A stretch of DNA of 64,000 nt from Xenopus tropicalis (taxonomy: Eukaryota; Chordata; Amphibia; Anura; Pipidae). Of the stretch, positions 10,090-20,640 are shown piece after piece. The stretch lies in assembly GCF_000004195.4 (NCBI RefSeq), contig NC_030685.2, forward strand, positions 50,771,516 through 50,835,515, in the 5' to 3' direction. The translations under genes were made by a program, and so were the position numbers. Under the pieces are notes generated by a model. The model did not search any database and was not told the DNA's origin. It saw only the letters and a program-made list of their open reading frames with translations. Every line of letters begins with the position of its first letter. The stretch's first letter is position 1.

Positions 10090-10425
10090 TTAAAGGGCAT
10101 GTCAACTGAGAGAGAAAAAAAATTGTCTAATAAAATAAAACATAATTCTAAGCAACTTTTCAATATACATTTACTACAAATGTGTAATGGGTTTTAAATT
10201 GATTATATATATTATTACTATTAAAAGCAGGGTTTGCCTGTCCTTTTCAATTCTTTGCCCTGGTGGCTCTGGCTTTTAATATAATGTAACACAAGGCAAC
10301 AGACTGACAGACCTGTCTTGCTGAAGGAGACTGGCTTTTGCAACATTGTTTAAAAAGACATAAGAATAAGCTTAGAATTCTTTTATTAGGCCAAAAATTA
10401 TTCTTGGGGTTCACATGTCCTTTAA
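10090..10425. mobile_element. T2/Kolobok-type MITE (TTAAAGGGCATGT)
   Basis: Left end TTAAAGGGCATGTCAACTG, right end TTCACATGTCCTTTAA: inverted ends bounded by TTAA on both sides, the hallmark of this group. The core CCCTGGTGGCTCTGGCTTTT and CAACAGACTGACAGACCTG recurs at 28555-28941. Non-coding, 336 bp. Confidence 0.88.
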
Positions 10426-10615
10426 ACAAAACAGGGATTGTTTTTCCATATATTGTAATATATTCAAGCTGGCAAACTATTAAGAATCTTAAGAATCATT
10501 AAGAATTCTACTACTTTTTTTAGACATTTTTTCAGGTACTAGTTTTTACCTGCTTGCTTTCAAGGTTAAACCCCTCCAAATGCTTTCCTTTTTTATTGGT
10601 ATAATGAAGCAGCAG
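10426..10615. repeat. Unnamed dispersed repeat, copy A
   Basis: Text such as CAGGGATTGTTTTTCCATAT, TTCAAGCTGGCAAACTA and TTAAACCCCTCCAAATG matches 36645-36850 in the same order with scattered changes. Both copies begin directly at a TTAA that also ends a MITE. Not classified. Confidence 0.65.
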
Positions 10616-10693
10616 AATTCTTAGTGAAAGTAAGGGCCAGACAAGGAATGACTTGAATAAACTGCAATATATGGACAAACAATCTCAACTTTG

Positions 10694-11114
10694 TTAAAAG
10701 GACAAGGAAAGGCTAAGTCACTTGGGGGTGCCAAAATGTTAGGCACCCCAAGTTACTTTAATTGCTTACCTTGTACCCCGGGCTGGTGCCCCTGTTAGGA
10801 GAAAGCAGCACCAGCCCGGGGTAGCTGTAGCGCAGTGCTTCCTCCTTCCTATTCGCTCGCTAGCAAATTGTCCCGGACAAACGCATATTCAGTAGAGTAA
10901 AAAGCTGACTTCTCTGTTAAAGTTCGGCTTTTCACTCTACATCGCATGTGCGCGATCGATTAGGAAGGAGGAAGCGCTGGCAGCTACCCCGGGCTGGTGC
11001 TGTTCTCTCTGTACAGGGGCACCAGCCTGGGGTGGAAGGTAAGCGATTAAAGTCACTTGGGGGTGCCTAACATTTTGGCACCCCCAAGTGACTTTGCCTT
11101 TCCTTCTCCTTTAA
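10694..11114. mobile_element. T2/Kolobok-type foldback MITE (GGAAAGGCTAAGTCACTTGG family), full copy
   Basis: Begins TTAAAAGGACAAGGAAAGGC and ends GCCTTTCCTTCTCCTTTAA, with TTAA at both edges. Each end carries its own hairpin (AGTCACTTGGGGGTGCC with GGCACCCCAAGTTACT), and CCCCGGGCTGGTGC is repeated in inverse on the other half. An inner inverted repeat surrounds the CTGACTTCTCTGTTAAAG centre. 421 bp, non-coding; other copies lie at 11293-11500 and 50895-51154. Confidence 0.9.
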
Positions 11115-11292
11115 AGGGACATTTATTTAAAGGACATTTATTAGACATTTATTAGTAGCTAAATGCAAAAAATGTCCCATATATACAGTATATTGTATAT
11201 GTTAAAAATATAGTGGTCAAACAATATTGGACAAACAATTGTTGTTTTGTTAATAGGGGGACATCTTTTAGTAGCTTAATATACAAAATGTA
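11111..11292. mobile_element. Possible further TTAA element, unresolved
   Basis: It starts at the shared TTAA as TTAAAGGGACATTTATT and repeats TTTAAAGGACATTTATT 16 bases on. GGGGGACATC at about 11260 may be the far end. Too decayed to define. Confidence 0.3.
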
Positions 11293-11500
11293 TTAAAGCA
11301 GAAGGAAAGGCTAAGCCAGTGGGGGGTGCCAAAATGTTAGGCACCCCCAAGTGACTTTAATTGCTTACCATGTACCCCAGGCTGGTGCCCCTGTTAGGAG
11401 AAAACAGCACCAGGCCATGGTAGCTGCGAGTGAGCGTCTCTTCTTCCTTTTTCTGTCTTTGCGCGCGTGTGCATGCGCAGTAGAGTGAAAAGCAGAGTAA
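11293..11500. mobile_element. Left half copy of the GGAAAGGCTAAG MITE
   Basis: TTAAAGCAGAAGGAAAGGCT then GGGGGTGCCAAAATGTTAGG follows the same order as 10694-11114 up to CAGTAGAGTGAAAAGC, then stops. The right half is missing. Confidence 0.8.
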
Positions 11501-12914
11501 TCTAATCTAAGTAGTCTAATTGCCTTCCAAGAACCAAACATGGAGCAGCTTCAGTTTTCCCGTTTGCACTGTTTAGCCCAAGATATAACAAAAAAACTTT
11601 TTCATAATTAAGACGGTAGGTCAAAGCCCTACTTATTGAACTCATGTTGAACAAGAGTTTATACTGTCCCTTTAAGTAGTTTTATGGATTAGTTAAAATT
11701 CATTGAGTGATGTCTGTTGTATTGGCTGTAGCTGTAAATGGATAGGTACAGTGTTACTGATGTTGATATTTAATGGACTGTGCTTTGCAAATGCTTCTGT
11801 CCATCTGCTAGAAGGCAAGAAACATATTGAAAACACAAGAGCAGACTTAAACCATTCTTTTTCTTAACATTAAGGCTAATGTCACACTATGTCAGTAGAG
11901 AAAACGCGATCAGAATTTACTCTATTACTGTTTTTTTTGACAATGGATATGAACAGTTTGCTATATTGTCTGTGCTGGTGCAAAAAAGGAGCACAGCAGG
12001 AGATCATCATTTACAAAGAAAAACTTTGTGTAAAATTATAATTTCTAAATCTTTTCTTGAAAAATTGTGCTCTGAATTCTGTTCTTAAATAGTCCACTAA
12101 GAAGGAAATGTTATCAAGGACATTATATCCTTCCAGACTTTAACATTAAATGACTTCCAATCAATAATGAATTCATTATGTAAAACAATTGACTAAAATG
12201 CCAATAGAACATCTGAGAAATAAATGAAAAGCTTTAAAATCAATTTTCTCATTACGTATTGGGGTTGTTCAATGATTTGTTGGGCCCCATTGCATTACTG
12301 TATAATACACCCAATAAAGTAGCAAAGGTTCAACAAGTGGAGGCTATGTGATTGGATTATATTTGTCTGGATTCTTTTGGATTTGGCCTTCTGGCAACAT
12401 GTTAATACAAAATCAGTGCTCTATAGTTAAGGCACAAGGCTGTACTAATGCATCAAGTGTAAAACAACTGGAGGTACTTTAAATATCTAGTACACAGTAT
12501 CTAGTACTATCCTGATTGGCAGATCTATTCTGAGAGACAGTAAGATTGCGTAATTGCTGGGGAGAATGAGAATGAGGAAAATGTATATAATGGCCAAAAG
12601 ATGGACTTCTACCACTGCAGTTTGACTCTCTTACCAAGTGGTGAGTTGCAAGAGGTGCCAATCAACTATTTTATATTGCAATGCAGAATCATGAAAAAGC
12701 TCAGACCCACCCGATATACTCTCGGTAACTCTTGTAACTGCAGAGTTGCCATTTTCAGTAAAACTGCTATTAATAGTATGGTACTGGGTACTCATTTATC
12801 CCCCAATTATAGTTTTTCAGATGTGCAATTGTAGCAGTAAGCATGTAAAATGTTAACCTTTTTTGTGTTTTCTATTACATTGTGCTGTGTATTTTATGTG
12901 CATTTTCACTAAAC
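11501..12914. other. No feature recognised
   Basis: A+T-rich. ORFs of 69 (11879-12088) and 77 residues (12601-12834) show no family resemblance and no exon-like signals that I can defend. Confidence 0.5.
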
Positions 12915-13337
12915 AGATTTCAGATTATGGCCTTTAGTAAAGCTTGTTTTGTCGGTTAGTTTTTTTTTGTTCCCAAAAACTTGATTTTGTTGCAGAAAAA
13001 TATTATTTTTTTTTGTGGTTTATTATGCGACAAAACCACAACAATTCTGAAAGCTAAAATAAGCCAACTAATATCTTTTGATATCATGAAGAAGGCAATG
13101 GCAGATGTCCCTTTTACAATTAAAAGATCCTTTTTTGCTTCATTTTCAGGGTTTTTTGACGCTGGCTTTTTTGCTGCAATACAAAAAAGTTGTGTTGTTT
13201 CTATGCCTTTTTTTTTTTGTTCGTGCTTTTTCAATTTGGATTTTTTAGTAAATGACCACCATTCATGGAAATGCGTTTAGTTGGTTTTTAAAAAAAGATA
13301 AAACAACGAAAATCCGAATGTTAATAAATCCCCCCTA
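12915..13337. mobile_element. Probable MITE with ...AATAAATCCCCCCTA end
   Basis: The right end TTAATAAATCCCCCCTA and the GAAAATCCGAATG subterminal are of the same style as other short frog MITEs (compare 17520-17943). The left end, near TTTAGTAAAGC, is doubtful. Long T and A runs open frames on both strands, with no real protein. Confidence 0.4.
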
Positions 13338-13820
13338 AGTGTTGATATGTTTTTTTCCTCTGTTGAAGCAGTCTGTATAAGCTTGTCTATACTCTGCATC
13401 TTGTTGGAAAGCAAACCATAAAGTATAAATTACATTTTGTGTTTTGGATGCCTTCTATTCACTTTCATTTCTTTTTTAAAAATCAGTCATAGAAAATTCA
13501 CTGTTCACATTGACCTTTAGCAGAAAACCCTTTTTCATATGCTTTGTCAGCACAATTTAAGGAAAAATGGATTGGATAAGGATTGGCATCTAATCTTTAG
13601 AAACCAGAGTACCTACAAAATCCACTTGAATGTCTGGATGCCTGCTGCAACCTCAGATGGTTAATATGCAACCGTGCTACACATGTCTGGAATGACTACT
13701 AATTAGTCCTAACTTTAGTGCATGTAATATCATAGGTTCCCTAACTTAACTTCATACAACATTGCATGTTTTGTGGAAATCTTATAGCATCGTAGACCAG
13801 TTAATCAGGAGCTATGTTAC
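13338..13820. other. No feature recognised
   Basis: A+T-rich sequence, no gene or repeat boundary seen. Confidence 0.45.
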
Positions 13821-14365
13821 TAGGGTTGCCACAAAGGGGTGGGGCTGATGGCATCAAGGGTGGAGCATGATGCTGGGGGTGGGCATGATAATGTCAGGGG
13901 CACACACAATAATGTGGGTAGGGTTATGATGCTGGGGTGGGGTTATTGTATCACTTAGACACAACTGGCTGGTTTTAAACCAGCCCTTTGAACCTGGGAT
14001 GTCTAGTTTAAAATCCAATGATTGGCAATGCTAGCTCTATTTATATTCTGCCTAATTAGTAACTCCAATCCTTAAATTAAAAGTATGGGATCTATTATAC
14101 AAATATTTGGAAAGCTCTGAAATACACCAATGCTAATTACAAAAAAAAACCAACAACAATGTCTATTTTTTTACTGATTTGCTAACTAACTAAGCCATGG
14201 TGATAGAACAAAATCATGGTGAGCATTTTAATATTTCAGTGTTTTTCATTTATTGGCCAAATCCTTGTTTGAGTTTCACTAGACTGAAAACCAGACAGTT
14301 AAGACCTGATCAGGCATCAGAAAAACCAAACTGTTTGGGTTAAAATCGAACAGGTGGCAACACTA
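13821..14365. mobile_element. MITE-like element, TAGGGTTGCCAC ends
   Basis: Left TAGGGTTGCCACAAAGG and right CAGGTGGCAACACTA are inverted. A run of GGGTGGGGCATGATG-like motifs fills the left half. A near-perfect palindrome, GGCTGGTTTTAAACCAGCC, lies around 13970. Familiar as a frog repeat; superfamily not assigned. Non-coding. Confidence 0.65.
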
Positions 14366-14378
14366 TATGCTAAATTAA

Positions 14379-14560
14379 AAGGCGCTCCTGCCATGAGGCA
14401 AAGTAAGTACCTTCCCTCAGGCAGCAGTGCTCCATTATTTACCAAGGTTGTCAAACAGAACTCTCTGCACTAGCAATGTACCTCTCCCTGGAGCCCTCCA
14501 GTGATGGAAAGGAAAGGCACGGGTGTGCGGGAAGCAGTATAGCCGCCGAGAATTGCCCCT
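14379..14560. mobile_element. Fragment of a GC-rich repeat (GGCGCTCCTGCCATGAGGC)
   Basis: GCTCCTGCCATGAGGCAAAG and CCCTCAGGCAGCAGTG form an imperfect inverted pair like the ends of a known frog hAT-type repeat, recalled only in outline. No target duplication found. Confidence 0.35.
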
Positions 14561-15355
14561 AACATCATGTAACTGTGTTTTTGTAGATTTGGGTTCAAAT
14601 TGATTCATTCAATTGATTGATTCTTCTTGTAAACATTAAGCATTACCATATTTAGCACCTCTTCAAGGGCAAATCCCTTCTGGTCAGCCAGAAATTTAAG
14701 CTTGTGTCTAGATCTCATCCAGAGTATATTGAACTTCAAACACTGGATGGCCTTGCACAACAACAGCAGTTTGAGAAGCGACAATGATTTTGTCGCCATG
14801 GGGTCTGGACAGTTAGGAGGGGAAGGAGTGTCTTACTTAATGGATTCTAGAAAGACAAGAGCACTGTTTAAATATCATGTTACTAGGAAATGATCACTTT
14901 GGGAGTAAATGGAATAGGTTCAGCAGAGGATCTGGATAAGACACTGGCTCTAGCGTTCTTAGAGGAAATGACAAAACTGAATTTGGAGAAGAGAGTACAC
15001 ATTGAGCAAATTTCCTCTCCAGATACAATTTCCTATCAAAATGGTATAATACAATATACTGTAAATACTAGATACTAGAATTGTGGGGGAAAAATATCTC
15101 CCACTTCATTTGACACATTCGCATTAACTATAAAGTAATTGAAAGAATTGGGGTGAGCAAGGGCAGGAACAAAAGCTTGTTTCAATTTTTCAAGACCAGG
15201 CTTTTAGGGAGCACAGAAAGGGCCACCAGCTCATAACAAAAAATAGGTATTTGATGTTATGAAGGAAAACAGGGAAGGGAAAAAGGAGTCCTTCTCATCT
15301 AGTATACTACTTCTACCAGATTAGTGTTCTCTTAGGATTGTAATATACAACATTA
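14561..15355. other. No feature recognised
   Basis: ORFs of 62-64 residues on both strands (14605-15078) look incidental. Sequence is slightly less A+T-rich near 14600-14850 without a recognised repeat. Confidence 0.45.
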
Positions 15356-15894
15356 GAAAAATTAGAAAGAAAGACATCCCCCTTTGTATCAGACATACAA
15401 TATTACAAAACATCCCTTCACAGCCTTAATTGCAACTATAATCAGGTATATATAATTCAATAACTAATCTAGGAAAGTGACTTGTGCCTGGTGATTAAAA
15501 AGTGCACGTGCTTAAATAATGCACAATTTCAAAACCCACAATTAATCTGATTTAAAAAGAACCAACTTAAAAAAGTGCTAATATAAAACCAATTAACTAA
15601 TCTATATACTGTGATTTGTTTACAAGTGGGATTTTTTTAATTGTACAATACAGCACTGGAGCACAAGCACTTTATATTAGCACTTTTTTAAGTTGGTTCT
15701 TTTTAAATCATATTAATTGCGGGTTTTGAAATTGTGCATTTTTTAAGCACGTGAAATTATCAGGCATTTCACTTTCCTAGATTGGTTAATGCACTATTTA
15801 TACCTGATTATAATTGCAATTAAGGCTGTGAAGGCATGTTTTGTAATATTGTACATCTGATACAAAGGGGGTTGTATTCTTTCTAATTTCTCTG
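15356..15894. mobile_element. Foldback element with ~230-bp arms
   Basis: The left arm (about 15356-15587) is the reverse complement of the right arm (about 15671-15894). By eye the arms agree at roughly nine in ten positions, with a few indels. Landmarks in the left arm are CCTTAATTGCAACTATAATC, TGCACAATTTCAAAACCC and AAAAGAACCAACTTAAAAAA; each recurs inverted on the right. The spacer is about 83 bp. No coding capacity and no clear target duplication. Confidence 0.9.
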
Positions 15895-16094
15895 AAAAAT
15901 AATTATTACCACAAGCTGCTTGTAGGAGTATGCAGGACACTGCAAAGTCCCGTATCAGTACATACTGATAAACAATAAAATAATTCATTGACCCACCAGG
16001 ATACTGTCCTTCATATGTTTCAGGTGTGCCGACCTGTTTATCTTCAAAATTCTCCTCTCAGCATCAGTTTCTCTTCATTCTCTCTTCATACAGG

Positions 16095-16122
16095 AGTTGG
16101 GTGTCACTGGTTGGGGATCACT
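16095..16122. mobile_element. Isolated hAT MITE end
   Basis: CACTGGTTGGGGATCACTG matches the right terminus of the element at 32727-33032. The rest of the element is not found next to it. Confidence 0.5.
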
Positions 16123-16379
16123 GATATAGAGGATATAATGTATAGAGAATGTGCTTAAACTAAATCATGTGAAAGGCCTGGGTAAGGAGATTTGAGATCA
16201 TTACACTTGTTTCTTGATTGAAATGCATATACTTCTTTTTAAAGAATTAGTTTATTTATTGACACATGTAGTCGTCAGTTAACCACCCACTTTGGACCTA
16301 AAACTCATTGCTTGATTAGAGATTAGTATTTTTCATTGGTCATAGGTTGCCACAGTGCTACTTTATATAATGTTCGCAG

Positions 16380-16644
16380 CAGGGCCGCTGCTGGCCAAAT
16401 GGGTGCCCTAAGCCCCACACACAGTGCCCCCAATTGCCCCATAGTAAGTGCCCCCAATTGCCCCCATAGATTGATTGAACTATCCGGGACAGCGGGATGC
16501 GCTATAAAAACCGTCGGGACAGTGTTGGGGGGTATGTTATAATATATAAAAAAAATTTTTTTTGGAGCAGCTGGGATGGTGCCCCTCTGGGAGTTGGTGC
16601 CCTATGCAGACTGAGTACTCTGCTTATAGGGAGCGGCGGCCCTG
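16380..16644. mobile_element. hAT-type MITE, CAGGGCCGC ends
   Basis: Left CAGGGCCGCTGCTGG, right GCGGCGGCCCTG, an inverted pair typical of hAT-type MITEs. The 8 bases outside each end do not match, so the duplication is lost or the class is less certain. GTGCCCCCAATTGCCCC occurs twice inside. Non-coding. Confidence 0.65.
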
Positions 16645-16997
16645 ATATCCTACGATAGTGAAAACCCAAATTTCAGTTTTTTAAATAAGGGAGGGCCTGC
16701 CACACTCCTGATTATCATCCCATTTGATTTAAACACATGACTTTGTTTTTCTCCTCCAAAATGTTTACATACTTTTTCTAGATGCAAATTTGCATCTTTG
16801 AATCAATTTCCTCAGTCAATAAATGCACCAGCATTATGATTTTGACTCATTTGTTTAATTGGGTTCTCATTATCTAGTTTTAGGACTTTTGTGAAATACA
16901 AACTGCATTTTAGGACATAGTCATGCAGAAATATTGAATATATATTGAAAATCTATATGTTTAAAAACTTTTAAGCATCACTGTATTTGATTTATTC

Positions 16998-17954
16998 TGT
17001 CACCATTGGTATCCCCAAACTCAGAACAGACGCCAAGGATCCAGTCACGGCTCATGCTTCTGCCTATAACAGCTGCCTTTCACGTCGGGGGGAGCCCTTC
17101 GCTACTCGGATGCTGCCAAGACTTAACGTGAGAGACCCAAGGCTAGAGTTCTGAGCAGGCAGGGTAACCAAGTCGTTTGACAGAAGGAACAGGCAAGGGG
17201 TTAGCGTGGTCAAAGGACAGGCTAAGCTCAGTTCAGACAGCAATGAGGCAAAGGTCAGGAACAGGCAGGAGTCAAAGCACAGGAAATCAGAACAGGAAAG
17301 CACGCAGGAACAATCTAGAATTGACTTACGTTGGGCAATGAGTGCAGGGCAGTGAGAGCTTTAAATATTCAAATTTAGCACCAAAATGACATCACACGCT
17401 GCGCTGAACGGAAAGACGTGTGCCAGGCGAAAGAACGTGCGCCAAAAAGGCGCCGGACATGCACGCATGTGTATAGTGAAAGAAGATGGTGGGCGTCCCC
17501 GCTGCCCCATTAGAACACTAGGGGGCCGATTTACTAATCCACGAACGGATCGGAAGCATCCGAATGCGTTTTTTTCGCAATGATCGGTATTTTGCAATTT
17601 TTTTGTAAATTGTCGTGACTTTTTCGTAGCCGTTATGACTTGCGCGAATTGTCGCAACTTTTTCGTAGCCGTCGCGAAAAAATCAGAAAGGTTTGCCCGC
17701 CGTTTACTAGCGCTCAATATGAAAAAGTCGCAACAATTCGCGCAAGTCGTAACAGCTACGAAAAAGTCACGACAATTCGCACAAGTTGTAACGGCTATGA
17801 AAAAGTCGTGACAATTCACAAAAAAGTCCCAACGGAGACGAAAAAAATCGCAAAAAATACAAAAAAGTCGCAAAATGTTCGTTTCCAATCCGATTTTTTC
17901 CCATTCAGGATTCGGATTCGTGGATTAGTAAATCAGCCCCTTGGTATTGTTACA
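16998..17954 (-). mobile_element. Solo Ty3/Gypsy LTR interrupted by a MITE
   Basis: The plus strand starts TGTCACCATTGG and ends ATTGTTACA, so both strands show TG...CA edges. TATTC (16993-16997) and CATTC (17955-17959) flank it, a 4-of-5 match to the 5-bp duplication expected for Gypsy. On the minus strand it has an ATATTTAAAG box, a polypyrimidine-rich R/U5-like region (CTGACTCCTGCCTGTTCC in sense) and ends GGTGACA. A 424-bp MITE lies within; without it the LTR is about 530 bp. No internal gag/pol nearby, hence solo. Confidence 0.75.
17520..17943. mobile_element. MITE, GGGGC(C/T)GATTTACTAATCCACGAA family, copy 1
   Basis: Ends are GGGGCCGATTTACTAATCC and GGATTAGTAAATCAGCCCC. The interior is a chain of related short motifs (CGCAACTTTTTCGTAGCCGT on the left, AAAAAGTCGCAACAATTCGC and similar on the right), so the two halves fold on each other. 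The copy at 44977-45396 is very similar throughout. ORFs of 122-175 residues on both strands come from this repetitive interior. Nested in the solo LTR. Confidence 0.9.
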
Positions 17955-17959
17955 CATTC

Positions 17960-18654
17960 ATACTTGATCCTATTAAATATCATTGAACCTATTCATGATA
18001 TTTCTTAACTCCAGTATATTATTAAAAATTAGATTAAAGTGTGCCTATTTATAACTACCAACACTAGCCATTGCTGCAGTACTTTGTGGTTTGTTACTGT
18101 ACCATTACTGTTCATTATAGAATTAAATAACTAATTGTTATTATTTGCATGATCTTTCTTGTTCCCAGATATTAGAGCCAGTTATTTTCTGAGTGACTAT
18201 GATAAGAGTGACTGAGAATTTTCCTTCTCTGCATCCCTTCTCTCATGGGATGTATTAGATAAGAGTACAGCATTTGTTATATTGCAGCCTGAAACAATCT
18301 ACTGTCAAATGATAACAAGAATTTCATCCTAAGGATTATCATTTTAATGTACACCAGCAGAATTTTCTGCCCTAAGAGTTCTTAAGTTACAACCCTTACT
18401 ATTAACCATGAATCAATATCCACTTCAAGGAAGTACTAATGAAACAGTTATAAAAGATTCAGCTAACAAAACTGAAATCAATGTTAAATTGCATTATTTT
18501 TTGTTTCTAACTTGATTTTTTGTAGAACTCACTTAAAAGAAAACTAATTCATAAAAAGTAATACTGTATTTTATTGAACTTACTGTACAAGCCCACAGGT
18601 ACAGAATCCCTATATTATCCACTACTAATCTTGTTAGGAAATATTTCTTTCTTT
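17960..18654. other. No feature recognised
   Basis: A+T-rich, unremarkable. Confidence 0.5.
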
Positions 18655-18755
18655 TCTGCTGTCAGCTACCTGAGTTTAGGGGCCCACTCATAAAATACGA
18701 AATATATATAGGGCCCATATTATATACTGTATATGCTCAGGTAACTGACAGCAGA
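18655..18755. repeat. Hairpin, 20-bp arms
   Basis: TCTGCTGTCAGCTACCTGAG (18655-18674) pairs with CTCAGGTAACTGACAGCAGA (18736-18755) with one mismatch; inner GGGGCCC and GGGCCC lie in the loop region. Confidence 0.8.
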
Positions 18756-19169
18756 GATATATGTTAAGCTTCTTTTGGCATGTTTGGAATCACAGAGCTT
18801 CATTGCTAAACGTTGCTCTTGCGGTCGTGGGAAGATGACCGAAATCTAAGGTGTAGCCTTTCTAATTCTTTATCAGGTGTGAATTATCTTCACTTCCCAA
18901 CCTTTATCGAGCTGGGCATATTTTCAAGATATCATCACAGAAACATAAATGTATCAGGATCTGAACTCTGATTGCAGATCGATGTTATTGATTCACCATT
19001 ACTCATGTTGGGGAGGCCTAAGATTAAACACCATTACGCAAAATTGTGAGCGGTAAGCACACTGAATGAAAGTAAGGAGCATTAAGGTTTAGTGTTCCTC
19101 TTTTTTGTGAGAGATCCCCTAGTGTTATTATGCCCTGTTGGTGGTGGTATTCCCCTATTGACGTAGAAG
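18756..19169. other. No feature recognised
   Basis: No ORF, repeat end or tandem structure noted. Confidence 0.45.
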
Positions 19170-19623
19170 TGTTAGGAGATAAATTCATATTTTTTCTAAA
19201 AAAATAAATTGAACATTAAAAAAATAAATAGAACATTTCGGAATGTATGCGAAAATGTGGTATTTTAAAATCATATTTTGCGCAAAGAATACAAACATTT
19301 CGGAATTCGTTAACTCTTTGGTTACACTTTCATTGGGACTTTATTTTTGCAAGGTATGATCTGTCGAGTGCCATTGAGTTCTATGGAAGGCTTCCAAAGC
19401 CAGCAATGGAAGGCTTCAAATCCAGAACTGTTTTTGTGGTGTTTGTGAACTTTTGGGACTGAAAATTTTGTGACTTTCGGAACTAATTTGTGATACTCTC
19501 ATACGAACGATAAAAGCATTGCTGAGGTATTTTAGAACTACAGAAATTATTGTGGTCACTTCGAAATTTATACCAGATTGTGTTTCAAGGCCAGAAAAAA
19601 ACGCATTTTAGTAAATGTGCCCC
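19170..19623. mobile_element. Probable MITE ending TTTAGTAAATGTGCCCC
   Basis: The right end is of the GGGGCACATTTACTAAA type found on short frog MITEs, and ACATTTCGGAA occurs twice inside. The left end is not identified. Contains GGAAGGCTTCCAAAGCC and GGAAGGCTTCAAATCC as a local direct repeat. Confidence 0.4.
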
Positions 19624-19664
19624 ATAGAGATCTTTGCTTTTGTAAAAAAGGGCAGGCCCGTCGT

Positions 19665-19752
19665 TAGTGCCCGTACATGGCCATTAAGCTGCTGTAACGG
19701 CCTAAGGGACCGATATCAGCAGCTAGAATCGGTCTGTGTATGGCCACCTTTA
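19665..19752. mobile_element. Short GTGGCCATACAC-type MITE copy
   Basis: GTGCCCGTACATGGCCA at the left and GTGTATGGCCACCTTT at the right, with GACCGATATCAGCAGCTAG as in the element at 136-426. Internally deleted. Confidence 0.6.
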
Positions 19753-19773
19753 GGTGAAAGTGACACGATTTGT

Positions 19774-20640
19774 TAAGGACAGAGCAGAATCAAGGATAAC
19801 CCCAAGACACCAGGCCTGGAGAGATAGGGTAATAGTGGCATTCTGAACTGTGATAGATACTGGGAAGTTATGGGTGTTGAATGGGGAAAAAAGAAACCAA
19901 TTCTGTCTTAGAGAGGTAGAGTTGGGACATCCAAGTAGAGATAGCAGACAGGCAGGAAGAGCTCGGTGCTGAGATTAGGAGAGAAGAGACAGATCTGAGT
20001 ATTATAAGCGTAGAGCATAGATGTGGTATTAAAAACCATATGAGTAATTTGCAAAGGGAGAAAGTATAGAGAGAAAATTATAAGGGGCCCAGGACAAAAT
20101 TTTGAGGAGCTCCTACAGAAAGTGGTAAGGGAGAAGATGATGCACCATTGTAAGAGACAGTAAAAGATAGTGATAAGCGAATTTTTTCGCCACGCATGGA
20201 ATTGCAGCGAATTTCCGCATTGGCGAATTGTTTCACTAAACTTCTGTGAAAATTCACAGGTGAAAATTTCGGCGTGGTTCAAGACAAATTGGGCACGGTC
20301 GCATAAAAAATGGGAGAAAAAATGGGCGACAAAAAAAAGACGAGGGCGACCAAAAAAGGCGAGGGCGACCAAAAAAGACACGGGCGACAAAAAAGACTGT
20401 AGGAGACAAAAAAATTGCCCGACAAATGCGTTTCGCAAATTTTCTTGCCATTTTGCGAATTTTATGGCGAATCTAAACAGGACAGATTTGCTCATCACTA
20501 GTGAAAGAAGGATTTGTGAGATAAAATTAAAGCCAGGACAAGACAGTAGAACAACGGCAGTGTCACGAAGGCCAAGAGACTGGAGGAGGAGAGGGTGTCG
20601 ACAGTGTCAAAAGCAGCTAAGAGGTCAAGAAGTATTAGAA
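19774..20640 (-). pseudogene. L2/CR1-type reverse transcriptase remnant
   Basis: On the minus strand the motif LLDLLAAFDTVD lies at about 20595-20640 (the LLDLSAAFDTVDH box of this LINE group). Then, past the MITE, comes a GPLIIFSLYFLPL stretch (compare the GPLLFSLY box) and MLYAYNTQICLFSP, where the catalytic YADD reads YAYN. Further on, LGVILDSALSLT (19774-19809) matches the post-catalytic GVILD motif. The MITE lies between the first and second boxes and splits the domain. The enzyme would prime DNA synthesis on the nicked target; this copy is dead. Confidence 0.82.
20168..20500. mobile_element. MITE, TAGTGATGAGCGAAT family, full copy in LINE
   Basis: Left end TAGTGATAAGCGAATTTTTT and right end ATTTGCTCATCACTA are inverted, with TA at both edges as a likely duplication. 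The interior repeats GGGCGACCAAAAAAG-like units. A 165-residue plus-strand ORF and a 196-residue minus-strand ORF overlap it and are not genes of the MITE. Related partial copies: 33484-33745, 33957-34115 and 52190-52365. Confidence 0.85.

Noticed and set aside
12956..13280. Overlapping 92- and 99-residue ORFs on both strands
   Set aside because: Phe- and Lys-rich translations of T and A runs in a probable MITE.
14605..15078. Cluster of 62-64-residue ORFs as possible exons
   Set aside because: No protein resemblance, no consistent frame and no defensible splice sites.
17361..18008. ORFs of 175 and 122 residues on opposite strands
   Set aside because: They lie across the repetitive MITE at 17520-17943 and its LTR host; the same pattern occurs at 44839-45429 in the sister copy.
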